From: Bacteroidales bacterium
GTDB lineage: Bacteria; Bacteroidota; Bacteroidia; Bacteroidales; UBA932
DNA length: 7,918 bases
NCBI GenBank assembly: GCA_017548445.1
Contig: JAFYZZ010000040.1
Coordinates: 1-7,918, forward strand
Reading direction: 5' to 3'
Part shown: piece by piece, positions 1 to 6,545 of the stretch
Numbering within the stretch: position 1 is the stretch's first letter
How the letters are laid out: the number at the start of each line of letters is the position of its first letter
The notes under the pieces: model-generated
What the model saw: only the letters and a program-made list of their open reading frames with translations
Told to the model about the DNA's origin: nothing
Databases searched by the model: none
Program-made: the position numbers and the translations under genes

Positions 1-251
1 CCGGGCGCGACGGCGGTGCGGGGCAGGGTGGCGCTGATGCACGAGCAGCCCGGGACGGCGCGCGTGATCCTCATCGGCCGGTCGCCCGCGTTGAACACGA
101 GGAAAGAGTGCCGCACCACGCCGTCGGCCTCGCGGATGGCACCGAAGTCCCATTCGCGGCTGTCAAAGACCGCCGGACTCTCCGCCGGCTGGGCGGAGAG
201 TCCGATGGCGGCCGTCAGCAGGCCGGCAAGCAGCAGCGTGCGGCGCAACAT
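1..251 (-). CDS. DUF1573 domain protein, secreted, C-terminus missing (runs off left edge)
   Basis: Only the first 83 codons are in the window. The start is the ATG at 249-251, one base after the TAG of the esterase gene, so translation is probably coupled. Residues 1-20 look like a signal peptide (MLRRTLLLAGLLTAAIGLSA, then Gln21), which suggests export to the periplasm or outer surface. The mature part reads like the start of a DUF1573 domain: a 'DFGAI' strand at 35-39, 'HSFLVFNAGDRPMRI' at 48-62 (family pattern H-F-x-F-x-N-x-G-x-x-P-x-x-I), and 'GCSC' at 68-71, where the family usually has a Cys-Gly-Cys or Cys-Ser-Cys motif. DUF1573 proteins are common in Bacteroidota and have an immunoglobulin/ASH-like fold. 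Their role is not established, so no function is assigned. It is the last visible gene of the minus-strand operon. Family call is fairly sure; role unknown. Confidence 0.8.
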   Translation of the reverse strand, partial: MLRRTLLLAGLLTAAIGLSAQPAESPAVFDSREWDFGAIREADGVVRHSFLVFNAGDRPMRITRAVPGCSCISATLPRTAVAP

Positions 252-252
252 C

Positions 253-1437
253 CTACTTGAACAGCAGTTGGGCGATGTGCGCGAGGTAGTCGCGGCAGTT
301 CATCCAGGTATGTCCGCCGTCCGGGGTGTAGAAGGTGTGCTTCACGCCGTTTTCGGTCAGGTAGGCGTCCAGGCCGCGGGATACGTCGATCAGGAAGTCC
401 GAGGTGCCGGTGCCGATCCAGACGAGCTTGAAGTTCTTGTTGAGGGTGTTCACGGGCGCGTAGGTGCCGTTCTCGAAGTTGGTCTTGTACTCCTCGCCGA
501 AGATGGCGGGAGCCATCGCGCACACCCACTTGAATTCCTTCGGGTTGCCCAGGCCGGTGGCGAGCGCCTGGCGTCCGCCCAGCGAGAAGCCGGCCACGGC
601 GCGGTCGTTGGCGGAAGTCTTCACCTTGAAGTTGGCCTCGATGTAAGGCTTCACGTCGTTGATGATTTCCGCGGCCACGCGGTCGGTGTCCATCGAGTCA
701 TAGCGGTCGGCAAGACCCTGGCGCATCATCTCGATGTACGGGTTGGCGTACGGCATCACCACGATCATCCGCTTGGCGAGCCCCTGGGCGATCAGGTTGT
801 CCAGGATGTTGTTCACGTGGCCTACCTTGAACCAGGTCTCGTAGGTGTCGGTCATTCCGTGGATGAGGTACAGCACCGGGAGCTTCTCCTTGCCGGCGGG
901 GTCATAGCCGGCCGGGGTGTACACCGTCAGCGGGCGGTCGATGCCGCAGGTCTTGGAGTGGTAGAAGCGGTAGCTGACCTTGCCGTGCGGTACGTCCTGG
1001 ATGTCTTGGACGGACGGCTCCGGGCCGCGTACGTCGGCCAGCGAATACTTGAAGCCCTCGTTCGGGAAGATGAACATATTGTTGGGATCGGCGATCTTGG
1101 TGCCGTCGATCACGAAGGCGTAAGGATAGATGTCCGGCTTGCCGGGCGTGACGGTGATGCTCCAGACCCCGTTTTCGCCCTTGGTCATCGGCAGGGCCTG
1201 CGGGAACATCTGGCAGTCCAGCTCGACGGCCTTGGCGTCGGCCGCCTGGCAGCGGAAGGTCACGGAACCGTCGGCATTATACTCCGGAGACACGACTCCG
1301 GCGGGGAACATCCGCGCCATCACCTGCGGGGTGAGGCGCTGGCCCTGACCGGCCTGCGGAGCCTGGGGAGCCTGGGCTTGGGAGAGGATCGGGGCAAGGA
1401 GCAGCAGCGCTGCGAATAAGAATCTGTATGCTTTCAT
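253..1437 (-). CDS. Secreted CE1-like esterase (feruloyl/acetyl esterase type) with N-terminal E-set domain
   Basis: This 394-residue exported alpha/beta-hydrolase probably cleaves ester-linked groups (feruloyl or acetyl) from polysaccharide. The reading frame extends up to 1476, but the ATG at 1435-1437 is chosen because it begins a clean signal peptide (MKAYRFLFAALLLLAPILSQAQ) and avoids overlap with the upstream gene. A Gln/Ala/Pro-rich linker (22-33) leads to an E-set/CBM48-like beta domain (about 45-138), then an esterase D/CE1-like domain (about 150-393). Visible catalytic parts are the 'LIHG' oxyanion motif (191-194), nucleophile Ser285 in GFSLGG (283-288), probable acid Asp347 in GTGTSDFL, and His376 in GGHTW. 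The stop is TAG at 253-255. It lies 7 bases after the GH43-esterase gene and is clearly similar to the last 340 residues of that protein, so the two are paralogues. The exact ester substrate cannot be read from sequence; a general esterase is the alternative. Confidence 0.88.
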   Translation of the reverse strand: MKAYRFLFAALLLLAPILSQAQAPQAPQAGQGQRLTPQVMARMFPAGVVSPEYNADGSVTFRCQAADAKAVELDCQMFPQALPMTKGENGVWSITVTPGKPDIYPYAFVIDGTKIADPNNMFIFPNEGFKYSLADVRGPEPSVQDIQDVPHGKVSYRFYHSKTCGIDRPLTVYTPAGYDPAGKEKLPVLYLIHGMTDTYETWFKVGHVNNILDNLIAQGLAKRMIVVMPYANPYIEMMRQGLADRYDSMDTDRVAAEIINDVKPYIEANFKVKTSANDRAVAGFSLGGRQALATGLGNPKEFKWVCAMAPAIFGEEYKTNFENGTYAPVNTLNKNFKLVWIGTGTSDFLIDVSRGLDAYLTENGVKHTFYTPDGGHTWMNCRDYLAHIAQLLFK

Positions 1438-1444
1438 AACGTCT

Positions 1445-4400
1445 TTATTCTTGGAACAGGAGAGGCAGGGACTCATCGAGGAAATACTTGGCGTTCATCC
1501 AGGTGTGCCCGAACTTGTCGGTGGTGAACACCTTCACGTTGTTGATCCCCTTGCTGTCGAGGAAATCCATATAGTCCTTGGCGTTGCCGTAGAGCATATC
1601 GTCCGTGCCCACGCCCAGCCAGAAGAGATGGATCTTCTTGTTGAGCGCGTCCACGTCGTCATATACGCCGCCCGGTAGGGTGGTGCTGGTGAAGGAAGCA
1701 TAGGAGCACAGCCAGGAGAACTTGTCGAGGTTCGTCAGGCCGGCCGCAAGGCCCTGGTTGCCGCCGCGGGAGAAACCGCCGATGGCCCGGTGGTCGCGGT
1801 CGTTCAGGGTGCGGTAGTTCTTCTCCACGAACGGCATCAGGTCACCGATGAGGTCCTTGGTGAAGAGGTCTCCGGTCCGCGGGGCCTGTCCGGCAGGGTA
1901 GTACTTGGAAGGGTTGCCGTAGGGCAGGACGATGATCATATCCTTTGCCTTGCCTTCGGCGATGAGGTTGTCCAGGATGAGGTTCATCCGGCCCACCTTG
2001 AAATACACTTCCTCGGTGTCGGTGGTGCCGCTGATCAGGTAGAAGACGGGATACTTCTTGTTCTTGTCCTTGTAGTACTGCGGCGGGGTGTACACGATGG
2101 CGTTGCCATAGGTTCCCAGGCTCTCGGACCAGTAGTTCACGTAGTCCACGCTGCCGTGCGGCACGTCCTTGAGCGCGTGCGGCAGGGGATCGCCCGTGCC
2201 GCGGACGTCCACGAGGCTGTTCTTGAAGGTCTCGTTGGGGAACCAGTCGGGGTTCTGCGGGTCCATCACCTGCACGCCGTCCACGTCGAAGCTGTAGGGA
2301 TACATATCCGGCGCCACGGGGCCGAGGGTGACGGTCCACACGCCGTTCGCACCCTTGGTCATTTCCTTGGTTCCGGCGAACTGGGTGTTCACCTTGACCA
2401 TCTTGGCGTTGGGGTCGCGGTAGTTGAAGGTCACGGTGTTGTCCGGGTTCACGATGGGGGAGGACACGTTGCCGCCCATCTGCGGAGCGCCCATCGCGCC
2501 GCCCATTCCCGGCCAGCCGCCGCGGCGGGGCTGCCGGCGGATCTCGATGACGACCTTGCCGGTCTCGGGACCGCGCTCGACCTTCATCCACATCTCTGCG
2601 TTGACCTGGGTGCCGACGCCCATCTCGGTGAGCTTGGCCTCGATGCCCGGCTCGCCTTCGCCCACGAGGTCTTCCTTCGTGAGCTCGCCGGCCCACAGGA
2701 CGGGACCGTAGCTGTGGTTGATGACCCAGTAGCCCGGGTCGATGCCGTCGAACTCGTAGCGGTCCACGCCCTCCTTGACCATAATGCGCTTGGTCTCGGC
2801 GTTGCCGCCGTAACCGCCGCCGCGCTGGCCCGGAGTGCGCTTGTTGATCTCCACTTCACCGCCCGTGCCGTTCACCTCTTCGGTCTTCGGGTAGAAGTAA
2901 TCCAGGCCGGAGTCGAAGGACTCCACCTCGAAGGTGTAGTCGGACTCGGTGTTCAGGCTGTGGAGCTTGAAGTAGTTCTTGTCGTAGACGATGTAGCTGT
3001 TGTACAGCTTGCCCGGCTCGATGCCGTAGCGGATGATGTAGCCGTCGGCGCCCGGCACGGGCTCCCAGAGGAGCTCGGCCTCGCGGCGGTCCTTCAGGTT
3101 GCGGACCACCTTCACGCCGGAGACCTTCACGCTGCCCGCGGAGGCGGGGTTGCCGAAGACGCGCAGGTCCTTCATCGAGAACTTGGCGCCGTCGTGGCAC
3201 TGCCGCGTGTTGGTCACCTTCACGTAGCGGCCCTGGGCGGGCTTGGCGAGTTCGGTGTAGTCGTGGTGGAAGTCGTACTTGTTGGCGGGCTTGTCGATGA
3301 CCGTGGTCCAGTTGTTCCCGTCCACGGAGACCTCCACCTTGAAGCACTGGTAGTACTCCGGATTGGCGGGAGCCTGCATCGCGGCGCCGGGAGCGCCGAA
3401 GCCGCCGCGGGCGGCCGACTGCGCGCCGATGTGGTCGAAGTTGCACTGCACGGCGTAGATGTCGGCGACCTTGCCGAGGTCGACCTGGAAGAATTCGCCC
3501 GGATCGCCCGTCTCGGCGGCCCAGTTGGTCATAAAGTCCTCGTCCACGCCGTTCTCGGGGGCATAGTCCTCGAAAGTGGAGGAGACGGTGACCTTCTTCT
3601 GGTGCGAGAGAAGCTTCCAGCCGGTCCAGTTGTGGTCCACCGCGTCGGTGCGGGTGCCCGGCCAGTACTGCGGATAGTCGCCGAATTCGACGTTGGAGTG
3701 CATCACGCCCTCGTCGTCGACGGCCGTCGGGAAGATGGCGAGCTCGGAGCCGCGGCCCGCCCCGCCGTAGCTGGACGGAATCATACAGATGGTCCAGAGC
3801 TGCCCGTTCTTGTCGTGGAAGGTGCTGCCGTGGCCGGCGCCTACCGCGAAGCCCGTGGTCTTGAAGGTCAGCGGGTTATGCTGGGAATAGGTGAAGGGGC
3901 CCATCGGGCTGTCGCCCACGTACACGCCGTGGGAGTAGGAGAGGAGCTCCAGGCCGATGGCGGCATACTGGAGGTAATACTTGCCGTTGTGCTTGGTCAT
4001 CCACGGACCTTCGATCCAGGGGTATTCCTCCTCGAAGTAGTCGCGGCGTCCATTGAAGATCGAGTAGATGACGTCGTCGTGGGTGCGCTTCTCGAAGCCG
4101 TGGTTCTTGTAGTCGCTGAAGAAAAGGACTTCCGGACCCTTGATCTCCTTGAAGGTCTTCTTGTCCAGTTCCACCACCTTGAAGGGCATCAGCTGCGACC
4201 AGCCGTAGTATAGATAGAGCCGGCCGTCGTCGTCCACGAACATATTGGCGTCGCCGTAGCGGTCGCTGTCGAAGGTGCCGACCTGCTCCCAGGTGCCCGC
4301 CTTGGGGTCGATGGCCTTGTAGACGTTCTTGTTGTTCATCGAGCATCCGTACAGGCTGCCGTCCATCTCCACGACGGACACCACGCCGCCCGGATAGTTC

Positions 4401-4648
4401 GGGGCGTCCACGTAGGTCCAGTCCTTGAAGTCGGGAGAATACCAGTAGCCCTTGCGGTGGGACACGAAGAGGTAGTAGTCGTCCTGATATACCAGCACGA
4501 CGGGCTCTCCGCCCCGGTAAGACCGCTCGCCCTGGATGGCCAGGTCCAGCGGATTGCAGAATGTGCGTTTCTCCTGCCCCCAGCCAGCCAGCGAGAAGAG
4601 CAGTGCGACTGCCGTGAATACGGCGCGTCCGAGTGTCTTGTAGTGCAT
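1445..4648 (-). CDS. Secreted multi-domain GH43-like glycosidase fused to a CE1-like esterase
   Basis: The 1067-residue protein starts with a signal peptide (1-25, ending GWGQ). Residues about 28-345 are a GH43-type five-bladed propeller: 'CNPLD' (31-35), 'YYLFVS' (58-63), 'DANMFVDDDG' (133-142; Asp133 is the probable pKa-modulating Asp), Glu213 in 'IEGPWM' (probable general acid), 'AGHGS' (271-275) and 'FGDYP' (322-326). The expected general-base Asp-Pro is Glu48-Pro49. Next come an F5/8 type C (discoidin-like) domain (about 350-500), a fibronectin III-like domain (about 505-590), an unassigned domain (about 617-703) between Gly-rich linkers, an E-set/CBM48-like domain (about 728-818) and a CE1-like esterase (about 825-1066) with Ser960 in GGFSRGG, Asp1016 or Asp1017, and His1048 in GHTW. 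The oxyanion 'HG' is 'SG' here (Ser873). The likely role is removal of arabinose or xylose side chains together with ester groups from hemicellulose; this substrate is inferred. First gene of its operon. Confidence 0.9.
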   Translation of the reverse strand: MHYKTLGRAVFTAVALLFSLAGWGQEKRTFCNPLDLAIQGERSYRGGEPVVLVYQDDYYLFVSHRKGYWYSPDFKDWTYVDAPNYPGGVVSVVEMDGSLYGCSMNNKNVYKAIDPKAGTWEQVGTFDSDRYGDANMFVDDDGRLYLYYGWSQLMPFKVVELDKKTFKEIKGPEVLFFSDYKNHGFEKRTHDDVIYSIFNGRRDYFEEEYPWIEGPWMTKHNGKYYLQYAAIGLELLSYSHGVYVGDSPMGPFTYSQHNPLTFKTTGFAVGAGHGSTFHDKNGQLWTICMIPSSYGGAGRGSELAIFPTAVDDEGVMHSNVEFGDYPQYWPGTRTDAVDHNWTGWKLLSHQKKVTVSSTFEDYAPENGVDEDFMTNWAAETGDPGEFFQVDLGKVADIYAVQCNFDHIGAQSAARGGFGAPGAAMQAPANPEYYQCFKVEVSVDGNNWTTVIDKPANKYDFHHDYTELAKPAQGRYVKVTNTRQCHDGAKFSMKDLRVFGNPASAGSVKVSGVKVVRNLKDRREAELLWEPVPGADGYIIRYGIEPGKLYNSYIVYDKNYFKLHSLNTESDYTFEVESFDSGLDYFYPKTEEVNGTGGEVEINKRTPGQRGGGYGGNAETKRIMVKEGVDRYEFDGIDPGYWVINHSYGPVLWAGELTKEDLVGEGEPGIEAKLTEMGVGTQVNAEMWMKVERGPETGKVVIEIRRQPRRGGWPGMGGAMGAPQMGGNVSSPIVNPDNTVTFNYRDPNAKMVKVNTQFAGTKEMTKGANGVWTVTLGPVAPDMYPYSFDVDGVQVMDPQNPDWFPNETFKNSLVDVRGTGDPLPHALKDVPHGSVDYVNYWSESLGTYGNAIVYTPPQYYKDKNKKYPVFYLISGTTDTEEVYFKVGRMNLILDNLIAEGKAKDMIIVLPYGNPSKYYPAGQAPRTGDLFTKDLIGDLMPFVEKNYRTLNDRDHRAIGGFSRGGNQGLAAGLTNLDKFSWLCSYASFTSTTLPGGVYDDVDALNKKIHLFWLGVGTDDMLYGNAKDYMDFLDSKGINNVKVFTTDKFGHTWMNAKYFLDESLPLLFQE

Positions 4649-4747
4649 ATGTTAGAGGTTATAGTTTCCTAAGTTCAAAGATACGAACCCCCGCGCGCAT
4701 ATCCAATAGGGTACGGCGCAAAAAGTTTCGTTTATGGTTCAAGGCGT
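4649..4747. other. Intergenic gap between lipoprotein gene and GH43 operon; no terminator seen
   Basis: These 99 bases hold the operon promoter described at 4676-4707 and little else. I looked for a GC stem followed by a T run on the minus strand after the lipoprotein stop (TAA at 4748-4750) and found none. Read-through from the lipoprotein gene into the glycosidase operon is therefore possible, though not shown. No small ORF of note is present. Confidence 0.5.
4676..4707 (-). promoter_or_regulatory. Bacteroidota-type promoter for the GH43/esterase operon
   Basis: On the minus strand a -7 box TATCTTTG (4683 down to 4676) matches the Bacteroidota consensus TAnnTTTG exactly. A TTG core of the -33 box (4706-4704) lies upstream with a 20-base spacer, inside the known 19-21 range. 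Transcription should start near 4670, leaving a leader of roughly 20-25 bases before the ATG at 4648. The 12 bases of this -7 region (TTCGTATCTTTG) recur with one change before the metallo-hydrolase gene. Confidence 0.7.
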
Positions 4748-6442
4748 TTATTTCAGTGCGTCGGGGTCGCTGTAACGGATATGGACGCCGTAGTCGAACA
4801 GGTCGCGGTTGAGGCCGTTGGCGTTGTCGGGAACGCCCTTGCGCCTGCCGGCGAGGACTTCCTCAGACATCTTCTTCTCGTCCAGGACGCGCTGCAGGGT
4901 CTCGAGGTTGTCGCCGTGATAGTGGCCCGGGTAGAGCTTGGTGATCCCGTTCTTCTGCATATACTCCGCGGTACGGGTGGTGGTGTATACCAGATTCTTG
5001 AAGGTGGTGAAGAGCAGCAGGTTGGTGGAGCCGAAGGCGTCTCCGCTGAAGCCGTAGCCGTGTTCCTTGTCGAAGAAGGTGACGGAGCCGGGGGTGTGGC
5101 CGGGGGTGTGCATCACCTCGATCCTGCGCCCGCCGAGGTCGATGACCTGGCCGTCCTCCAGGAGGTGGACCGTGCCCTTGTAGGGGTTGCGCCCGCGGGT
5201 GATCATAGACTCGTCTTCAGGATGGATCCAGACCTCCGGGAAGCAGCCGATGCCGCCGACGTGGTCGCCGTGGCCGTGGGTGAGCGCCAGCATCACCGGT
5301 TTGTCGGTGAGGGTGGCGACAGCCTTGTCGAGGTGGGGCATACGCGAACCGGCGTCGATCACCAGGGCCTTGTCGTCGCCTTCCACCACATAGACGGACT
5401 CGTTGTACACCAGATGGCCGTTGCCTTCCCAGGTATGCTCGTCGATCTGGCGGAAGACGATGTTCGCGTCGCGGTAGACGAGCTTCTCGGGATACTCGTC
5501 GCGGAAGGTTCGCGCCTGCTCCGCGCTCCAGGTCACGATGGCGTCGCCGTGGCGGAAATAGGTGTCCAGGCCCGGACGGCCGAGGTTCGAGGGTTCCATT
5601 GCGGCAGTGCCGTTTTCAATCTCGTTCAGCAGCGCCTGCATATCGCGCAGGTAACCCATTCCCAGTTCCTTGCCCTTCGGAAAAATCAGCCAGTCCTTCT
5701 GCCAGTAGTGGCCGCCGTAGATCTGCAGGCGGCCGGGGTTGACGCCACGCTCGTCCAGCACCTCGATCAGGTGCGGCACGGCAGAGACATAATTGTAGAA
5801 GGATTCCTCGTTGAAGAGCCACACGCCGTGGCCGGAACCGACGGCGTCGCCGGAGAAGAGCAGGTCGTGGTCCTTCAGCAGGAAGACCATCGAGCCGGCC
5901 GTGTGGCCCGGGACGGCGATGGCCTCCACCTGCATCCCGCCCAGGTCGAAGACTTCGCCTTCGCGGAAGAAGCGGCGCTGCGCTTCGGGGAAGCGGTCGG
6001 CCATCTGCGCGAAATCAGTCTGCGGAAGGGCGAAGCGGACCTCCGGATCGTCGGCGTAGGCGGGGAGCATCCCGGTATGGTCGCCGTGGTTGTGGGTAAA
6101 GGTGATGGTAAGCGGCCTGCCTTCCGTGCGCTCCGCGACGATGGCGCGCAGCGACTCCTTGGCGTCGTCCGCCCAGGTGACATTGTTGGACAGGTCGATG
6201 AGCAGGGCTTCCTGCCCACCCACAAGCAGATAGATGTCGGAGCAGTTGTTGAAGTGCGTCTTGTCGCCCTCGGCGTCGAAAGACTCGCCGGCGGGGTTGG
6301 CGGCATTGTAGTCCTGGATGTGGTACACGTTGTTCTCGATGACGGACACGGTGTAGGGCCCGACTTCGACGTCTTTGGGCCCGGAGCAGGCGGCTCCGAG
6401 CAGGGCCAGCGCGAGGGCCGGCAGGAGGGAACGGTGTTTCAT
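4748..6442 (-). CDS. Lipoprotein with two tandem metallo-beta-lactamase fold domains
   Basis: This 564-residue protein is a predicted metal-dependent hydrolase anchored in the envelope. The frame is open to 6559, but the ATG at 6440-6442 is preferred because it directly starts a lipoprotein signal with lipobox LGAAC (Cys19); the ATG at 6467-6469 is the main alternative. Domain 1 (about 30-280) has the full ligand set: His117, His119, Asp121 and His122 (HNHGDH), His180 (PGHT), Asp199 (SGD) and His245 (GGH). Domain 2 (about 320-540) repeats it: His389, His391, Asp393 and His394 (HGHGDH), His449 (PGHT), Asp468 (SGD) and His507 (PGH). The layout resembles glyoxalase II-like or lactonase-like MBL hydrolases rather than a true beta-lactamase. 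Domain 1 carries an extra segment before its first core strand (about 44-66). Substrate and partner are unknown. It lies upstream of the glycosidase operon on the same strand and is divergent from ftcD. Confidence 0.85.
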   Translation of the reverse strand: MKHRSLLPALALALLGAACSGPKDVEVGPYTVSVIENNVYHIQDYNAANPAGESFDAEGDKTHFNNCSDIYLLVGGQEALLIDLSNNVTWADDAKESLRAIVAERTEGRPLTITFTHNHGDHTGMLPAYADDPEVRFALPQTDFAQMADRFPEAQRRFFREGEVFDLGGMQVEAIAVPGHTAGSMVFLLKDHDLLFSGDAVGSGHGVWLFNEESFYNYVSAVPHLIEVLDERGVNPGRLQIYGGHYWQKDWLIFPKGKELGMGYLRDMQALLNEIENGTAAMEPSNLGRPGLDTYFRHGDAIVTWSAEQARTFRDEYPEKLVYRDANIVFRQIDEHTWEGNGHLVYNESVYVVEGDDKALVIDAGSRMPHLDKAVATLTDKPVMLALTHGHGDHVGGIGCFPEVWIHPEDESMITRGRNPYKGTVHLLEDGQVIDLGGRRIEVMHTPGHTPGSVTFFDKEHGYGFSGDAFGSTNLLLFTTFKNLVYTTTRTAEYMQKNGITKLYPGHYHGDNLETLQRVLDEKKMSEEVLAGRRKGVPDNANGLNRDLFDYGVHIRYSDPDALK

Positions 6443-6489
6443 ATAGGTGGTTTTTGCTGTGTTTCTCATTTCCCGGAGGGAATCCTTTG

Positions 6490-6497
6490 CGAAGATA
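6490..6497 (-). promoter_or_regulatory. Probable -7 box for the metallo-hydrolase lipoprotein gene
   Basis: On the minus strand TATCTTCG (6497 down to 6490) differs from TAnnTTTG by one base, and its surrounding 12 bases match the box before the GH43 gene at 11 positions. No TTG is present 19-21 bases upstream, so the -33 element is weak or absent. This may be a promoter that needs an activator, or simply a weaker one. Confidence 0.42.
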
Positions 6498-6516
6498 CGA
6501 AAAAACGGTATCTTTG
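6490..6516. repeat. Imperfect inverted repeat spanning the divergent promoters
   Basis: The left arm CGAAGATAC (6490-6498) and the right arm GTATCTTTG (6508-6516) are reverse complements at 8 of 9 positions, separated by a 9-base A-rich centre (6499-6507). Each arm contains the -7 box of one of the two divergent genes. The symmetry may just reflect two similar promoters placed back to back, or may serve as an operator for a dimeric regulator; the sequence alone cannot tell which. Confidence 0.5.
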
Positions 6517-6545
6517 ATTCATAAAACTGATAACCTTTCTTTTTT

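Larger units (their letters stand above)
6486..6516 (+). promoter_or_regulatory. Consensus Bacteroidota promoter for ftcD
   Basis: A TTTG -33 box (6486-6489), a 19-base spacer and a TATCTTTG -7 box (6509-6516) match the Bacteroidota consensus at every defined position. The start of transcription should fall near 6522-6526. That leaves a short A/T-rich leader before the ATG at 6546, as is usual in a phylum that relies little on Shine-Dalgarno pairing. Confidence 0.75.

Noticed and set aside
16..1419. A 467-codon open frame on the plus strand, opposite the DUF1573 and esterase genes
   Set aside because: It spans two well-supported minus-strand genes, has biased composition and shows no recognisable domain; an antisense shadow.
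1438..1476. An upstream start at 1476 for the stand-alone esterase, giving 13 extra residues
   Set aside because: It would overlap the end of the GH43-esterase gene and put a non-signal-like stretch before an otherwise perfect signal peptide beginning at 1437.
1790..4213. An 807-codon open frame on the plus strand, opposite the GH43-esterase gene
   Set aside because: Its translation is low-complexity Val/His/Gly/Ala-rich with no motif, while the minus-strand frame has clear domains and catalytic residues. Long antisense frames are expected in GC-rich coding DNA.
4748..6442. Antibiotic-resistance beta-lactamase
   Set aside because: The metallo-beta-lactamase fold is shared by many hydrolases; the duplicated, lipidated architecture and HxHxDH/PGHT/SGD motifs do not single out a resistance enzyme.
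4781..6517. A 578-codon open frame on the plus strand, opposite the metallo-hydrolase gene
   Set aside because: Antisense to a protein with two full metal-binding motif sets; the translation has no motif of its own.
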